This document shows, one piece after another, positions 34,075 through 47,222 of a stretch of DNA of 64,000 nucleotides. The notes beneath the pieces are model-generated. The model made no database searches. It saw nothing but the letters and a program-made list of their open reading frames with translations, and was not told the DNA's origin. The stretch comes from Pilaira anomala. Taxonomy: Eukaryota > Mucoromycota > Mucoromycetes > Mucorales > Mucoraceae. The stretch is from NCBI GenBank assembly GCA_025716855.1, contig JAIXMQ010000001.1, positions 833,501-897,500 on the forward strand, read 5' to 3'. Each line of letters begins with the position of its first letter. Positions within the stretch are counted from its first letter, which is position 1. A program made the position numbers and the translations under genes.

Positions 34075-36680
34075 CTATGTGAAGAAATAGCCTTCGTTCA
34101 ACCCTTTATCATAGCAGGCTTTCCAGTTCATTCGTTTGTGGGTTTTTAAATTCTCTTCTTTAAATTCCCTGGCATATTTCATATCATCCTTTTGTGGGAC
34201 AATGGTTGTCATTGATGATAATATATCGCTGTTTGTGCCTCGTCTTTTTTTGGGATCGAACGTTTGCGGGAGGTTTAATGGCGTTGGCATTGCAACGGAA
34301 TCATCACAGCTTTGTCATTGGTATTCGTGTAAGCATGTTTCGGTGTACAACACATCTGCACTTGCTAAACTTCTGTTTTTTTAAGGTTTGGTTCGCCCTC
34401 GTTTGCTACTTCAATTATTCTTTTGAATTGCTTTTGAGTTTTTGTAGCAACGTCCAACAATGTGTCGACAGTAGCTTCGTGATTTTGGATTTGGTGGTCA
34501 AGAGCCTCTTTAGCAGTTTTATATAATAAAATGACTGTTGGGCCCTCTTTGTATTGTAATCCAAATAACGAGAATTTCTGCTCCATTAGTACATATCCTA
34601 AAGCAACCAAAGGCGAGAGAAAATGACTGTTGGTATTGCTGGTGTTGGTTTTGGTGCTGGTGTTGGTGTTGGTGTTAGTGCTGTTGGTATTGCCGTCACT
34701 GTCACCATCACTGTCACCGTCACCGTCACCGTCACCGTCGTCGTTTTCGTTGCTATAAATGTAGTTTGCGATAGTTGCAGGAGTCATTATCAAATGTTCT
34801 TTTGCCCAAAAATGGCTTGGAAGCTTCTTTGAATACGATGCTTTATGAGTGCCAGAAAACATACTACAAATTTCCTCTTGTATATTTTTGATGCAGATTG
34901 TAAATGCAATCGGTTCGAAATTATCGTATTTGTCATATACATGATTGCAGTATTTGTTGAGTCTATGTACAGTACCCGCCGTTCGATTTAAGGCCGCAAT
35001 TTTATGAAAATTTTGGTTATATTTAATTTTCTCAAGTCAGAAATAAGGCTATGACACGATTCAAGGCCAGAGAAGTCTGAAATTTTTTGCATTGTCAACT
35101 GTGTTTTGAATTTCAATCAACACTGGCGGCAGCGACTCTGAGACATTTATAGCCGGGACTAAAAGAACATCGGCACGTTTTCCTTCCAGCCATTCACCAT
35201 CTTGGGGAATATAATTATTAATGGCATGATTACCTACATACAAACTAGTACCGTTAGTGAGAAGCTTCAACAATAGTTCATAGTTGCAACATACCAACTA
35301 GGACTGAAACCATTAAATTTGTGACTTTCTGATCTATTTATATATCTTCACAAGATAAAATTGTTAAACGCAGCTTGAAAGTACGTACAGGGTAAGCGTA
35401 TTATGCAAGAATGAAGGAAGATCCTAACTGGAATATATACGAAAAGAAAACCAATCAGAGCAGAGTTGATACAGGTCAGCTACAGGAGAAGCATAAAGCT
35501 TTTCTTCTTGATTATTTTGATGAGTATCCTTCAGCTCGAGTTAAAGATGCAATTGATAGCCTTACAGAAAACTTCGAAAACTCCTCCTTGAAAGAGACTG
35601 TCGTGGGAAAGTACATTAGAGAGGATTGTAATTTAACAATAACAAAAAAGCTGCCCGCCATCCACATGCAAGAAACACTGACAATACTCGTAAAGAAAGA
35701 CACGATTGGGTGAAAGCTTGGTTGAAAACAGATATGGATTTCAATAGTAATTGTGTCTTTGTTGACAAAAGCGCTTTCGACATTAATATGAGGCCACCAA
35801 CAGCTAGATCTGCTCGAGGTACACCAGTCATAATTACTACGCCAACAACAAGGGCTATAAACCATATGATTCTTGGGGCAATATGTCCTATGGGAGTTGT
35901 CAACATGGAGAACAGAGTTCCTCTAAAATCAAAAAGAATAAAAGTTGCAGGAAGCCGCAAAAAGAAAAAGCCCAGCAGCGAAAAAAGCAGTAACAGGTAG
36001 CACCAATTCACACACACAGTACCAATCTTCATTGTGTTATCCTTTAAGTAATTCTCCATGATACAATAAGCATCTAAACAAATAAATCAGTCAATTGAAA
36101 ATTAAATATTTTCAATCTGATACATACAGTTTCATAACCGCCAACTTTATAAACGATAATTCAGCTTGAGAACTGAAAAGATCAATTTCATTGAGAGTGG
36201 TATTGAGGCTGGATTTATTGGTACATTCGGATATTTTTGTTAAGACATCGTACTCAGATATGGTCAATCTAGGGTGTAACTGTAGTCCTGAATCAGTCAA
36301 AATCGAGTCTATTATATCTTTACATCTTGAGGGTATTGTTCTTGCTTTTGACAAATTCAGCATCTGTTTATAATTAAACAGTTGGCTATATGAAATTTTT
36401 GTAGAAAATGGTGGACAACTTGCAAAACCGCTCCTAGTCGGCAACCAGAATATATATCTCTTTTTCCAGTTGCGCATCCATTCCTTTCAGCGAAAGAGAT
36501 ACCACGACCAATAAATCTATAATTGCAAAATTAAGGGATGTGAACGGAGATACACAAGGTAAGTCATAATAGATAAAAACATAAGGTAGAGCTCATTCTT
36601 AATTCGCTACAGATATGCTACAATACTTACAATCTACAGACCATGACATCTGTTCGGTATCCTGATGTGATCGACACATA
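34075..36680 (-). pseudogene. Broken PD-(D/E)XK-like gene of a Mucorales repeat family
   Basis: Minus-strand pieces appear to be parts of one former gene. From 5' to 3' they are: SHQDTEQMSWSVD (about 36640-36680), a 121-codon segment at 36112-36477, a short DAYCIMENYLKDNTMK stretch (about 36020-36070), a 78-codon segment at 35061-35297 (SLYVGNHAINNYI, KRADVLLVP, VLIEIQNTV), and 34075-34862 (HFWAKEHLIMTPATIA, then LSPLVALGYVLMEQK). ADVL followed by VLIEIQ resembles the D...ExQ core of PD-(D/E)XK nucleases. A Tc1-like fragment (35335-36010) splits it. A (DG)n acidic repeat and an NT repeat lie at 34640-34745. Function is inferred only. Confidence 0.5.
35335..36010 (+). pseudogene. Truncated Tc1/IS630-type transposase copy, plus strand
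   Basis: MKEDPNWNIYEKKTNQSRVD starts at 35411, followed by EDCNLTI and then, after a frameshift near 35660-35715, SNCVFVDKSAFDINM. The first catalytic region reads DKSAF where the sister copy has DESAF. It ends at about 36010 before the second catalytic motif. The whole segment is an inverted copy of 36863-37525. Confidence 0.75.
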
Positions 36681-37525
36681 ATACGTGGCGGGTACTTCGG
36701 GAGATGAACACACTTATAGCCCCTATCTTCAATCATCTTGTCAGTCTCTCCACTCTTTTTGTCATGCATAGGAGAGTTGTCCATAACCAAATAATATCCT
36801 TTCATTTCCGGATACTTGTCCATCTCATCCAACGTTAAGTTTATAAATCTAACGTAATGACCTGAATTGGTGCCACCTGTTACTGCTGGGCTTTTTCTTT
36901 TGCGGCTTCCTGCAACTTTTATTCTTTTTGATTTTAAAGGAACTCTGTTCTCCATGTTGACAACTCCCATAGGACATATTGCCCCAAGAATCGTATGGCT
37001 TATATCCCTTGTTATTGGCGTAGTAATTATGACTGGTGTACCTCGAGCAGATCTAGCTGTTGGTGGCCTCATATTAATGTCGAAAGCGCTTTCGTCAATA
37101 AAGACACAATTACTATTGAAATCCATATCTGTTTCAACCAAGTTTTCACCCAATCGTGTCTTTCTTAACGAGTATTGTCAGTGTTTCTTGCATGTGGATG
37201 GCGGGTAGCTTTTTTTTTTATTGTTAAATTACAATCCTCTCTAATGCACTTTCCCACAACAGTCTCTTTCAAGGAGGAGTTTTCGAAGTTTTCTGTAAGG
37301 CCATCAATTGCATCTTTAACTCGAGCTGAAGGATACTCATCAAAATAATCAAGAAGAAAAGCTTTATGCTTCTCCTGTAGCTGACCTGTATCAACTCTGC
37401 TCTGATTGGTTTTCTTTTCGTATATATTCCAGTTAGGATCTTCCTTCATTCTTGCATAATACGCTTACCCTGTACGTACTTTCAAGCTGCGTTTAACAAT
37501 TTTATCTTGTGAAGATATATAAATA
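36680..37525 (-). pseudogene. Longer Tc1/IS630-type transposase copy, minus strand
   Basis: MKEDPNWNIYEKKTNQSRVD at 37449 is followed by KKATRHPHARN. After a frameshift at about 37160 it continues with SNCVFIDESAFDINM, YYLVMDNSPMH (second catalytic Asp) and CVHLPKYPP. The sequence then changes to that of the PD-(D/E)XK-like gene, so the third acidic residue is lost. It is the more complete of the two copies. Confidence 0.75.
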
Positions 37526-38253
37526 ACGTTTTTTGGTCATCAGAATACATTATTGCTTTTCGTTTTTTTTTTTTTTCTCTTCGAAGTTCTTCTCTACTAT
37601 TGTTTTCATTTTTTCAACAAAATCCGGACTGTCTAAGTCCATTTCCAGCTGTAATTGCTTATTCAAATAGCATGTTAGGTTGGTTAGGTTCTCCAAATTA
37701 TGAGGATCAACTTTCTCATCCTAGTCCATTGCTTCATTCCCGTTCTCATCAAAAACATTTCCTTGAACATCTTCAAAAATAACTTTTCCTTTTATTTATC
37801 GCAGTTTGAGAAATCACGTGCGCAATCTGACCTAATAAATATGCGCTGTTTGAAAATTAAAGATGGGCACTGTACTACATATAATAACTCATTTGACATT
37901 TAAAGCCCAGTGTGAGCCGTTTAAACAGAAAAAAGGGATAAAATAAACTTTACAGTAGACAAAGCCACAATGGGCAAAAAAAAAACTGTAGATATTAAAT
38001 TATCAATTATTCACATGATTTGGGGAAAAGCCTAAATGATCAAAATTCCTGCTTGAGTTCATTACGAAATAAGGGAGTTAGCTATATTTATACATGTAAA
38101 TGACGATATATTTTTCAAAAAAAAAAAAAAAAAATGCCGGGAAAGAAAATAAATAAATAAAACTCCATCAAACCATCATAAATCTTCTCTCTTTTTCTTT
38201 TTTTTCCTTTCTCTCTGCTTTCTTTCTTTTTACTTTATTTAACAGGTTAAATA
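37526..38253. other. Intergenic DNA before the CSC1-like gene
   Basis: AT-rich with T- and A-runs. The frame at 37600-37782 is short and unrecognised. CT-rich tracts at 38185-38235 lie just before the next start codon, a common promoter feature here. Confidence 0.4.
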
Positions 38254-41200
38254 ATGTCGGTTCCATCCGGAGCAACAAGTATTATAGAGAGTCAAAGTAT
38301 TATACCAACATCATTTATTAGTTCAGTTATATCACCCACTCCAACATCAATTATATCTAATGTTACCAGTAGTTTTATCAGTAGTACACCTGTAGAAACA
38401 TCCTCAACCACTTCAAGTTCTACCGCATCACAACCCTCCATAACATCAGTTCTTGGCGGTGATTATGGTGAGAACGCAATTGAAGCCGCAAAGAATCCTT
38501 CAGCTATTGGTTCCCAGTTTACGATTTGTTTTTGTGCTGGGTTACTCATCTTTCTAGTCTTTTGTTTCTTCAGAACAAGGCATGTATATATAAACAATGT
38601 TATCAATATGTAAATATTAATATATATATATATAAAATAGAATACCAGTATTATTCGCACCTCGTAAAAATATGAAACGGTAAAAAAAAAACAAAAAATA
38701 TTTATATATACAAAAAATTTTAAGTATAATTTCTATTTTAGACACAAGCCGCCAGAGTTACCAAGTTCATTTTTCGGCTGGATTATTCCATTGCTCAAGA
38801 TTGGAGACGAAGAGATGCTGGCAAATGTCGGTTTAGATGCACTTCTGGTAATTTAAAATTTTACCTTTTTATTGCTATGTGTAACATGATCACTAAATTG
38901 TTTAACCTTTAGATGTTAAAATTTATTGTAATGGGTATTCAAATCTTTGCTATCTGTAGTATATTTGGATTAATTGTATTTATTCCAATGACGATGACGG
39001 CAGACTATACACAAATTGAGAATGTAACAAGTATTGACCGAATATCCATTTCAGTACTTGAAGAAGGAGACAGTAAATTAATTGCTTATTTGATATTTAC
39101 CTATGTATTTACATTTGTTACTTTTTTCTTTTTAAAAAAGAATTATCATGAATACATTTACCTTCGATCCAAATTTCTATTAAGTCAAGCTAAAATGGTC
39201 GTTTCCCGTACGATTGTGGTGACCGGAATTCCACAACATCTAAGGTCAGATCAAGCTTTGTCAGAGTATTACGAAAATTTAGAGATTGGTCCCGTTGAAA
39301 GCTGTTACGTTGTACGAGAGGTTCACAGATTAAATACCTTGATCAAAAAGAGAGCACAAGCCTTAATTTGTTTAGAGGAAGCTTATGCTACTTATTGGGG
39401 AAATCCATGTAAAATTCCTGGTTATGACCCAGATAGAATCTTGGATGATGTTGAAATGTATAAAAAAGTATTGGATTTAGCTGAAAAAAGAACTGCAAGC
39501 AGTACTGACGATAGTTCTGAAGAAGATGAACCTGGTACAGCATCAAAGTCACGTAAAAAGAAGAAAAACGGAAATACCACCTTTTTTAAAGGTTTGGTGG
39601 AACCCAAATTTAGTTTAAAAAAGGAAATACAAAAAACAAGAAGACCTACTGTAAGGATTGGTGGATTATTTGGTTTGTTTGGTACAAAAGTAGACGCGAT
39701 CGAATACTATACAAAATTGTTTGATGATTTGGATAAAACTGTAGCTGAACTTAGAAAATCACCTAATTATGAAATGACTAACGTTGGTTTTGTCACTTTT
39801 GAACATATGAGCAGTGCTGTAAATATATATATATATATATATATTTTTTTTTTCAAGATAAGGGAAAATCTAACTTATTTATTTAGGTGATTGCTTCTCA
39901 AATCGCTGTCAATCCCGAACCTTTTAATTGTCGTGCCAGTATGGCTTGGGAACCTAGAGATGTTCTGTGGGACAAAGTTAGTATCCGTGGCCGTGAACGT
40001 GTTGTGAGAGAAATCATCATTTGGTCTATCACTGTATTTTTGTGTTTGACTTGGTTTTTCCCGGTTGCAGCCGTTTCTTCCATATTCAGTGTACAATCTC
40101 TTTCTAAAATCGATCCAAATATTGCTCGTTCTCTTGAAGAAAGTGCAATTGGTAACTTGATTTTAGGAACTTTTGTTCCTACTGTCATTCTTAATATCTT
40201 TACCTCAGTTTTGCCTATATTCTTCGATAGTAAGTTTTTAAAAGAAAGAGAAGAAAAAAAAAGTATTCTGTACAAAATTATTAACTTTTTATTTAGCTAT
40301 GGGTTATTACCAAGGTTTAAGATCACGTAGTGCTGTTGCAGAATCAACTCTTAGCAAGTAAGTAATAATAACAAAAGCCTGAAATCAACAAGTATTTTAA
40401 CATTACATTATAGATATTATTTCTTTTTAGTTTCTTTAACCTTGATTTTCTATTCTATTGCTGGAGCAACACTTATCGCTGTATTATCCGACTTATCGAA
40501 AAATCTTCAAGATATTCCTTTATTCGTTGCTAATGCACTTCCAATTGTAAGTTGAATATGATCTTGTAATGAAATATTTGATACTTATCTTTTTAATACA
40601 TATAGTTTGCTCCTTTCTTTATTAATTATACCATTTTACAAGGATTTTTAATGTAAGTAGAATCTTATGCATATATTTATATAAACTAAGCTAAAAAAAA
40701 AAAAAACTATTTTATTATTTTAGTATGCCATTGAATTTACTGTTACTTGGTTCAATTATTATTCGTGGTTTCTATCATTTATTTATCTGTAGTACACCTA
40801 GAGAACATGCTGAAAACCGCGCTCCTTGGGCTTTTAACTACGGTATTGGTTATCCTGCACCTTTATTGATTTTCACCATTGTATTTGAATATTCCTTGAT
40901 CAACCCTTTAATCTTATTATTTGGCACCATTTATTTCTGCTTCACTTATGTGGTATACAAGTACCAATTTTTATATGGTAACTATTGCACAGAATCTAGT
41001 AAATTTGTTCAAATGACTAAAAAAAAAAACCGTATATGTAGTATACTTTAGACCTTACGAAGCAGCAGGTAAATTGTGGACAATGGTGATCCCACGTATT
41101 ATATTCACACTCGTATTATTTCAATTGACAATGACGGGTTTATTTATGTTGAAAAAATCATATGTCTTGGGAGGTCTCTGTGTCCCATTAATCGGGTTCA

Positions 41201-42525
41201 CATTTCTTTTTAGATTCATGTTAAACAAAGCATACGGACAAAACGGTCGTAACCTTCCTATGCAAATTCTTCGCGATAATCACAAGGAATTACCTAACGC
41301 ATCTGACAGTGAAACGGATAGTGACGACTATTCTTCTTGTGATGAAACTGAAAGAACACGATCCAAGAACAATGTTGCTGCTTTAGAAGTAGCAAAAGCA
41401 AAAGAAGAGGAAGAAGAGAAACAGAATGAAATAAAAATGGCAGCTAGAAACCGTTGGAAGAAAGCTGCATTTTCTGCTGCAAATTTAAAAGCTGAAATAA
41501 AAGCTGAACCAAAACCTGAAGACAAAAATGTGATTGTTCGACCTAGACACAAGAAAGTTGTGTTAGATGAGGATGACTATGAAGCAACTCCAGATAGAGC
41601 AACTGATTATCGTCAACCTCCTATGCAATTAAATCCAGGTCTTTTAGATGCCGGTCTCAAGAGATATGGTAATCCGTTATTAGTAGGTGTTCTTCCTCAA
41701 CTTTGGCTTCCTGTCAAGGTACCAATTAAAGGTGAAGACAAGAGACCTGACCATAATCGTCGTAGATCCGATCTCTTGCACAACAGAATTTCTGGTGGCG
41801 GTAATCTTGCTCAACATTTGGCTGAAATTTTACGCAAAGTGGAAGCAGATAATAAAGCAGAAGAAGAACAACGAATTCAAACTGCATCATCTCAAGGTCT
41901 GATGACATCCAAACCACCTTCACGTCATGACGAACTTGCTAAACAAAAGCTCATGGAAGATTCAAAGAAAATCGCACAAAATGATGCTGCATCCATCGCT
42001 ATCGGTCGTAAAGCAAATCCAAAAATTAAAGCGTTACGCACCTTATTTCACCGTGGAGCAATTACGAAAGAGAACATATCAGCAAATGGTACCAATGGTA
42101 ATACTCCTGCAGAAGATTTCAAGATGAAACATATCAATGACGATGCAGCTACTTTAGATTCGGTTGAAAAGGGACAAGGCTCTCACAAAAACAGTAACAG
42201 AGGAACTCTTGATGATCATGCTAGTTCTCGAACAGGTTCTTCTCGAGGAAGATCTTCTCGTACAGATTCTTCTAATTCGGCGATACATCAAGTATATTAT
42301 CATCACCCTGAACGTAAAAAATCTCGTGTCTCAAATAGCGTGTTACCCTTACCTAGTCGCCCTGAATATATACAGTCAGGATTAAGTGCCCCAGCTCTTG
42401 TACCTTTTAATGCTGAAGATAATGAAAGTTTAGCTGAAGATATTGTTCGACCTGATACACAAAATAGTAGATACAGTAGTGCGCCTCTTCTTAAAAAAGT
42501 GGCCAAGGACGACTTATCATTATAA
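38254..42525 (+). CDS. CSC1/OSCA/TMEM63-type stress-gated cation channel
   Basis: Ten exons: 38254..38579, 38641..38679, 38742..38847, 38913..39818, 39887..40229, 40297..40357, 40414..40546, 40606..40652, 40724..40977 and 41042..42525, about 1,232 residues. The N-terminus is Ser/Thr-rich. A first membrane helix (FTICFCAGLLIFLVFCFF) and FGWIIPLLKIGDEEMLANVGLDALL are typical of the family. A long cytosolic domain (EYIYLRSKFL, VTGIPQHLRSD, FVTFEH) and the 7TM region (FNYGIGYPAPLLIF) follow. The roughly 420-residue charged C-terminal tail is long for the family. These proteins are osmo- or mechano-gated cation channels. The first intron (38580-38640) uses a GC donor: only that join keeps frame. 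Confidence 0.92.
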
Positions 42526-43128
42526 AATCTATTTGAATGTAAAGAATGAAATATAGCTACTGTATAAAATAATAATTAAATGTTTGTAAATAATAAATTC
42601 CAATGTTGCACCACTAACTTGATTTATCTTTTACATGTTTTTTTTTCTTTAAATTTGTCAGTAAAATGATCAATTTGTAACTATTAAAAAAAAAGTGCTT
42701 CTCTGAATCACATGAATTAAGCTTTAATGTTGTATAATCCCTTGAGTTTAGGTAATAACTTGGCTAGTCATTCATTTTCTTGAAACATTTTATTTATCAT
42801 TGTTTGTGACAAACACTTTGACATAAGTTTATGTTAAAAACTATATCCCAATTATGAGTTATATCTGTACTAATGGTTTGTATCTTTATCAATGAGCCAA
42901 ATATGATATTATATTTCATCACTGTTAACATCGTTAGCAGGATAATTATTTGAAAAGGTGAAATCAGTTGTTTAGTGCCTATTCCAAAAATGGAAATCCT
43001 CAAAACAAACAATCAAAAATCACTTTTTAAAGGAAGCCGTAAAAAGATGTGCCTTAAAAACTAGTACTTTTCCCACAACTTTTTTATTTTTCTTCTTCTT
43101 TCCCTCTCTCTCTTTCTTTCTCTTTGAT
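42526..43128. other. Intergenic DNA
   Basis: AT-rich. CT-rich tracts at 43090-43122 precede the kinase start codon. No gene is seen. Confidence 0.4.
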
Positions 43129-45999
43129 ATGAATAATACGAAAAGAAACAAAAATTTGTACTCTGCTAGTTTATCAGCTGGTGACATTTCATATACTAGT
43201 GATATATCTAGTTCATCACAAAGAAAGTTACGTGATTCTCAATTTTCTTTAGCTTCAGTTGATAACAATAGTAGCTTTAGTTTCCAAGGTAACGAGAAAA
43301 ATTTTCGTAATATACATATATACTAAGCGTATGAATGAATAGGCTCAAATCCAACACACCAAGCCCATCCAAAATATCATCAAGGAAATAGCCTATTTAA
43401 CGATAACTCGGACGATGATGATAGTGATTGGGATGAACCAGACTTAGAAATAGCTAGGGCTCAACAAGCCTCTTTAATTCAGAGAACTGTACCATCTCTC
43501 CGAAAACAAACTAAACCTTTAAATAATGTTGTCAAAGATATACCAGCAACAAAACCTGAAAATTCACCTTATTATTGCGAAGAAATTGGTCCTCAATTGA
43601 ATTTAGGTTATCAATGGCCTTTAGATCACCAATTAAAAAAGTCACAAGGTTTTGTAAAGGTGACACCAAGTAATACTTCTTTTCGACAAAGAGATATAGA
43701 TAGACGATTATTAACGAATAGACAAAAGGTAAAAACAAAATATATATAGAATATTTCTTTCTTATTTACTGCATATAATAAAAAAAAAATAGATTAAAAA
43801 TAAGAATGGATTACTTTCAATGACTGTAAATTTAAAAGATACATTTAGTGCCAAAAATCCAAACTTTAGTTATGATAAGGAAAAAGTACCAAAGAGAGTC
43901 TTGACGAAACCGAGTAAACCGTTCCGAAATGAAGATCATGATAATGAAAATTTTGACTATATTCTTAAAGTAAATGAAATTTTAGGACACGACCCGAATT
44001 ATCAGTAAGACAATTTTAAGAAAAAAAAAAAGAGAGAGATAGTTTTATTCATATGTCATATCAGATACCGGGTAATTGATTTATTAGGCCAGGGTACATT
44101 TGGTCAAGTTGTAAAGTGTGAAAGAGTTTCGACAGGTGAATTATTCTCTGTTAAGGTCATTAAAAACAAGAGCGCTTACAAAACTCAAAGTTGTATGGAA
44201 ATTGAAATTTTAAAGAAGGTAAGCCCTATTTTAATTCGTACTCATGTATCGCTGACATGATGAAAATATACTACACAGTTAAACTTACAGTTGGATCCAG
44301 AAGACAAACATCATATTTTACGATTACACCATGTTTTTCATCACAAAAACCATTTATGTCTCGTCTTCGAATTACTCTCTTACAACCTGTATGATTTAAT
44401 TGGACATAATCGATATAAAGGATTTTCACCAGATAAAGTTAGAGCTTTTGCAGTACAAATATTGGATACACTTTCATTACTAAAAGAAGCCAAAATTATT
44501 CATTGCGATTTAAAACCTGAAAACATTCTCTTGGAAAGGTAAAATCATTGACAAACATACAATATGTATATTACTTAAATTGTATTTCTATATTATAGTG
44601 AAAAATCCGTAACAATCAAAGTCATTGATTTTGGTTCTTCTTGTCATGAAGCAAACCGGATATACACTTATATTCAATCAAGATTTTATAGATCACCCGA
44701 AGTCATTTTAGGTATGCGATATACAGGTGCCATCGATATGTGGTCATTTGGATGTATTGTAGCAGAACTCTTTCTTGGTTTACCTTTATTTCCTGGAAGC
44801 TCAGAATATAATCAACTATTTCGTATTGTTGAAATGTTGGGTGTTCCTTCAAAAGATATGCTAGGAAAAGGAAGAAACACCTTGAAATTCTTTAATCATA
44901 AGAAGGTTACTTCTGATACTTTTGAATACGAATTAAAGAGTCGCGAGCAGTACAGTCATGAAACCAATAAGAATGAATTACCAAGAAAGAAGTATTTTCC
45001 TCAAACTGTGCTTAAAGATATTATCCTCATGTACAATAATGGTAAACCTCAATTATCTAAAGAAGAGTCTGAAAAAAGACGCTTATCTGGTTCCACCAAC
45101 CCTTCAAGAGATGAAGAAGAAAGACAAAGAGGTATGATATATCTCCTATACATGTAATTTAACTTTTACTTGATACATTTTCCCCCCTTTTTTTTTTTAC
45201 ATAGAAATGAAAGCTAGACTATGTATCCTTGATTTTTTATACGGTGTACTCGAATTAAATCCTTTAAAAAGATGGACTCCTCAACAAGCACTTCAGCATC
45301 CATTCATCACTCAAAAACCATTTACAGGTCCTTTCAAACCTGATGGGCAAATGAATTTTGCAAGTGGGATTACTTCGTCTTTAGCAACAATAGATTTAAG
45401 TAAGTACATCAATATAGACCTTTTATCATGCCACATCCAAAATCTAAAATATTTTCTATCGTCAAGATGATAAACCTGCAAGCAGTAGAACACGTAAAAG
45501 AGCCGAATCAATGAATAAACCTGTAGCGCCAGAACAAATTCAATTGATTGCAAAAAAAATCAAATCACCCATTCAAAAATATTCTAAAGAACAACAACGT
45601 GCTGAATATACAAAGAAACCACCTTCTGAATCTTATAGACAACGTAATACAAAATCTCAGGGTGATTATGTTGGTTTATTACCACCTAATATACCCGTTG
45701 AAAAAATCAAAGAGGATACTAGAAAAGTCAAAATATCACCTCAAATTAAAGTTAGAACGGGGTCTCATGAATCAATGCGAGTACCACCAAAGGAAGGACA
45801 AACTGTACGTGGTATCGACGGAAAACCTAAATTTGCTAATGCAAGAGGAGCACATGCTGGTGAAGCAGCTGGAGGTTTATTAATGATGCGTCAAAAAGAT
45901 GATATTAAAGTAAATGATGGTACAACAACGAATACTACAAATGGTGGTAAAAAAACTATGGCGGGTGCATTCAAACGTCGTTCATTGATTTATAAATAA
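43129..45999 (+). CDS. YAK1: DYRK-family protein kinase, Yak1 type
   Basis: Exons 43129..43288, 43343..43728, 43793..44004, 44065..44218, 44279..44538, 44599..45131, 45205..45399 and 45467..45999 give 810 residues. The kinase domain has GQGTFGQVV (P-loop), VKVIKNK (catalytic Lys), HCDLKPENILL, DFGSS and the DYRK activation loop YTYIQSRFYRSPEV, with the YxY autophosphorylated tyrosine. The LDPEDKHHILRL and HHKNHLCLVFELLS stretches match Yak1. The kinase acts in glucose and stress signalling antagonistic to PKA in yeast. The N-terminus is Ser/Asp-rich and disordered. The kinase domain carries an insert (about 44930-45130). Confidence 0.93.
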
Positions 46000-46018
46000 A
46001 ACTTTATTTATTTTTTTT

Positions 46019-46820
46019 TTAACGCCAAGAATCTAAATCCTCTGGATTAATAAAGACTTTTTCTCCATTTTCTCTAATCGTTTCTAGTTTTGTATCTCTT
46101 GGTAATGCTTTCCGCATATCTAAAAAGGAAGAAAATTTCAATTTAGATACAGATTATATCACCATCTCTCTTTTTCTTTTTACCATAAGCATCTTCATTT
46201 GATTGTCCTGCATAATAATTTCGTACCGTTCGATAAACCGAATAACCAAACTTGCGGTACATGTCTATGGCCACTGAATTTGATACTCGGACATAAAGAT
46301 CGACAAACCATCCGTTATATGCCTTTTCCGATACTTCTTCCAACAAATTCATCATACCGTCTGCAAGTCCCAGTCTACGGTACTCGGGTGCAACAGTAAT
46401 GGCTGTAACGTGACCATGCCAATTCTTACCTGTACCTTCAGTCTTGCCCATAACTAAATAAGAGAACTTTAGATATAAAATCGTATGATATAATGATATA
46501 ATAAAAACATACCATAACCCATTAAACGGTTATGAGGTGAGACTTGAACACTGAATAAATCAGGCCAGCGTGCAAGGTATTGAAGATAAAATGAGATATT
46601 GTACTTTTTTTTTAAAAAAAAATTAAACATTCAGTAAGCAATCGTTTAACGACATTTACTATTGACTCTTACTGTTTCCGTCAAAGGATCGAGATTACTA
46701 TGGGATAAAAGCGCGCAATAGATTGAGTTGTTTATCTTTTTTTTTAAAAAAAAAACTGTAGTCTTACATGTTGTTGAATTCAAACAAGTCGGTAGCTTTA
46801 AACCGTCTAAGTAAACTCAT
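46019..46820 (-). CDS. NAA20: NatB catalytic subunit, N-alpha-acetyltransferase 20
   Basis: Five exons on the minus strand (46768..46820, 46673..46697, 46513..46603, 46184..46453, 46019..46119) give 179 residues, the usual size. NatB acetylates N-termini starting Met-Asp/Glu/Asn/Gln at the ribosome. The start MSLLRRFKATDLFEFNN, then INLDPLTET, SFYLQYLARWPDLF, the acetyl-CoA motif VAPEYRRLGLA, VSNSVAIDMYRKFGYSVYR and EDAYDMRKALPRDT are all diagnostic. One exon is only 25 bp. It converges with YAK1, leaving 19 bp between the two coding ends. Confidence 0.95.
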
Positions 46821-47222
46821 TTTATCCTTAGTATTCTCTTAATTAAATAAAGACCAAAAGTTATCCAAACATAATAAGGGGAACACGACCATAGAGTGTA
46901 TGTAGTCGTGTTCATTACTAAAGGAAAGCAGGTCACGACTAAAACTCGAATACAACGAGTTTATGTCAGCGGATTCAATGCATAAGCAAACAACTCATAC
47001 TTGGGTTATAAAATTTAAACGAAATTATAAATAAACAAAACAGTACAATACTACTGGTAAACTATTACTTAATAAACACAATCTTTTTCAAGTTGATAAC
47101 AAGAATTAAAAGAATAGTAAAAAAAATAAAAAAAAATAAAAAGTAAAACGAAAATAAAAATAAAATAAGGAAACCGTGGCTTTGCTTATATTTTATTCTT
47201 GAACTGTTTAACATTCAACACA
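46821..47222. other. Divergent intergenic region of NAA20 and ZNHIT3
   Basis: AT-rich, about 400 bp, with the short inverted motif CTCGAATACAACGAG near 46946. Otherwise nothing is seen. Confidence 0.4.
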
